Positions 5,101 through 6,009 of a DNA stretch of 6,009 nucleotides are shown here, piece after piece. Made by a program: the position numbers and the translations under genes. The notes below the pieces were generated by a model. The model was given only the letters and a program-made list of their open reading frames with translations, had not been told where the DNA came from and searched no databases. Position 1 is the stretch's first letter. Every line of letters starts with the position of its first letter. Source of the DNA: Prolixibacteraceae bacterium (GTDB taxonomy: Bacteria > Bacteroidota > Bacteroidia > Bacteroidales > Prolixibacteraceae); NCBI GenBank assembly GCA_017998095.1, contig JAGODU010000224.1, positions 1 to 6,009 on the forward strand, written 5' to 3'.

Positions 5101-5700
5101 TAATTTTTGCCTGAATAAATCTTCCAATGCCAGAAGCTCATGCAAATTGGCTCTCTTGAGTCCCTGACTGACCGCAGCTTGTTGGATGCCCAGCAGATCT
5201 GCTATTTCCTGCTGGCCCTTTTCCGGATGTGTCAACACGACCTTCACCAGTTGAGCTGTCTTGGATTTCCATTGGTCCATCGGAATCGATGCCAGTTGGA
5301 AAAACACATTCATGTCTTTGTCCAGTTCCGGCCATGGGCTGCGAAAGGCCAGCGTCAGTTTTTCAGCTTTGAGTTTTTCAAACTGTTCACCGGAGTTAAT
5401 GAAGGCTTCTCCATTCGATTCTGTTATCCTTGCTGCCGTATAATTTTTTTCGCCCACGCCCAGTGCCATGCGAACATCAATTCCTTTAATGCTTTTGATC
5501 GTGGCCTTAATGCGGAGAGCCATCATGAAAAGCATCTCCGGATTCTTTACTTCCAACTGAAAGCTATCACCTCTGTATATGTCCCAGGTTTCTGGTTCGG
5601 GTCCGACGGTCTCAAAAACCTCTTTTAACCCAGCCATCCAGATGTTTGGATTTTCGAGGTTCCGTGAATTGATGATGTCACCTGTTATTACACCAGTCAT
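5077..5700 (-). CDS. SatD family protein with C-terminal helix-turn-helix
   Basis: The 207-residue protein is of the SatD family, named after a gene of the Streptococcus mutans sat (secretion and acid tolerance) locus; the biochemical function is unknown. The N-terminus has the family's VITGDIINSR (4-13), followed by IYRGDSFQLE (41-50) and RMALGVGE (77-84). The C-terminal part (about 145-190) is a winged-helix-like DNA-binding region: QLVKVVLTHP, then QQEIADLLGIQQAAVSQGLKRA. This suggests that it senses something in the N-terminal domain and regulates transcription, possibly its own; that is inference. It is first in a minus-strand operon with the DUF3307 membrane gene. The ATG at 5698-5700 is the only start that keeps the conserved TGVITGD segment, and it lies only 4 bp from a -7 promoter box, so the message may be leaderless. 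Confidence 0.82.
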   Translation of the reverse strand: MTGVITGDIINSRNLENPNIWMAGLKEVFETVGPEPETWDIYRGDSFQLEVKNPEMLFMMALRIKATIKSIKGIDVRMALGVGEKNYTAARITESNGEAFINSGEQFEKLKAEKLTLAFRSPWPELDKDMNVFFQLASIPMDQWKSKTAQLVKVVLTHPEKGQQEIADLLGIQQAAVSQGLKRANLHELLALEDLFRQKLRAWLITS

Positions 5701-5704
5701 GTTA

Positions 5705-5735
5705 CAAATATAACCTAATAAAGTTATAAATGCAA
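5705..5735 (-). promoter_or_regulatory. Promoter of the SatD-DUF3307 operon
   Basis: On the minus strand, TTG (plus-strand 5733-5735), a 20-nt spacer, and TATATTTG (5705-5712) match the Bacteroidota -33/-7 promoter with the right spacing. Only 4 bp separate the -7 box from the ATG, so transcription would begin at or next to the first base of the start codon. Confidence 0.6.
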
Positions 5736-5814
5736 TTATAAGCTAAATAAATTATAATCAGGTATATAAGCTATTTGACTTATAAAGTGAGTTTAACAGA
5801 TAGGTATAATTTCA
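5736..5814. other. AT-rich spacer between the SatD promoter and the repeat arrays
   Basis: TATAAGCTA occurs twice (starting near 5737 and 5764), and TTATAA-type palindromes recur across 5723-5786. These could be binding sites for the HTH of SatD, but in DNA this AT-rich such matches are expected by chance. No gene is seen. Confidence 0.3.
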
Positions 5815-5936
5815 GCTTAGTAGCTTAGAAGCTTAGTAGGTTAGTGGCTTAGAAGGTTAGAGGCTTATGAAGCTTATAGAGTGTAGAGGTTTATGTGTTT
5901 TTAGGATTATGTGTTTATAGGTATATAGGTTTATAG
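5815..5936. repeat. Octamer tandem repeat array (two sub-arrays)
   Basis: From 5815 to 5878 the sequence divides into eight 8-bp units around G[C/G]TTAG[T/A]A: GCTTAGTA, GCTTAGAA, GCTTAGTA, GGTTAGTG, GCTTAGAA, GGTTAGAG and two decayed units. After a 2-bp offset, 5881-5936 holds seven further 8-bp units nearer GTTTATAG (for example 5913-5920 and 5929-5936). The period stays at 8 while the consensus drifts. It is not coding in an evident frame; period 8 changes frame every unit. Confidence 0.7.
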
Positions 5937-5951
5937 AATTTGATCATTTCT

Positions 5952-6007
5952 GGCATCTGGTATCTGGTATCTGGCATCTAGTATCTGGCATCTGAAATCT
6001 GGCATCT
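5952..6007. repeat. Heptamer tandem repeat array, consensus GG[C/T]ATCT
   Basis: Eight consecutive 7-bp units: GGCATCT, GGTATCT, GGTATCT, GGCATCT, AGTATCT, GGCATCT, GAAATCT, GGCATCT. Most variation is a C/T alternation at the third base. The array reaches the window edge and may continue. It begins 15 bp after the octamer array. Arrays of this type appear in non-coding DNA of large Bacteroidota genomes; no function is established. Confidence 0.75.
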
Positions 6008-6009
6008 CA

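Noticed and set aside
5138..5628. Open frames in both orientations within the SatD gene
   Set aside because: SatD family motifs and the HTH are clear in the chosen frame; the others are shadows.
5815..6007. CRISPR array
   Set aside because: Units are 7-8 bp in direct tandem with no spacers and no cas genes nearby.

Overview
The window looks like a chromosomal accessory segment from a member of the Bacteroidota, possibly Saprospiria-like. The evidence is a secreted protein with a C-terminal type IX secretion (T9SS) sorting tail, promoters of the Bacteroidota type (TTTG / about 20 nt / TAnnTTTG), no Shine-Dalgarno sequences at the starts examined, a SatD-DUF3307 gene pair, and intergenic DNA full of short tandem repeats. 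The lineage below phylum is a guess.

Layout. 1-38 (-) is the first 12 codons of a gene running off the left edge. 39-447 has no convincing gene; it holds direct repeats, strong palindromes and degenerate 8- and 9-mer repeats. 448-1429 (+) is a compact operon: a promoter with an overlapping palindromic operator, an XRE helix-turn-helix protein fused to a MntA-type nucleotidyltransferase (antitoxin), and an overlapping HEPN toxin of the HepT family. Together these form a type VII (MntA/HepT) toxin-antitoxin module with an added DNA-binding domain. 1426-1506 (-) is a short relic of the 3' end of a DUF3307 gene. It abuts 1517-1837 (+), a second HepT copy that has lost its ATG and the Arg and His of its RNase motif. 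1933-4146 (+) is an AT-rich stretch with two exported proteins, the second carrying a T9SS tail. 4274-5700 (-) is a SatD / DUF3307 operon preceded by a good promoter lying almost on the start codon. 5815-6009 contains octamer and then heptamer tandem repeats running to the right edge.

How the parts fit. By analogy with the characterised MntA/HepT system, the nucleotidyltransferase would AMPylate the conserved Tyr of HepT and silence its RNase. The fused XRE domain would let the same antitoxin repress its own promoter through the TTGACA-N5-TGTCAA site. The most interesting structure is the rearranged region after this module. The 60 bp at 1447-1506 match, ungapped and in the same orientation, the 3' end of the intact DUF3307 gene at 4286-4345. 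The dead HepT copy and the AT-rich secreted genes lie between these two copies. This could be the scar of an ancestral tandem arrangement, or the footprint of an element inserted at the 3' end of the DUF3307 gene. The sequence alone cannot decide between them.
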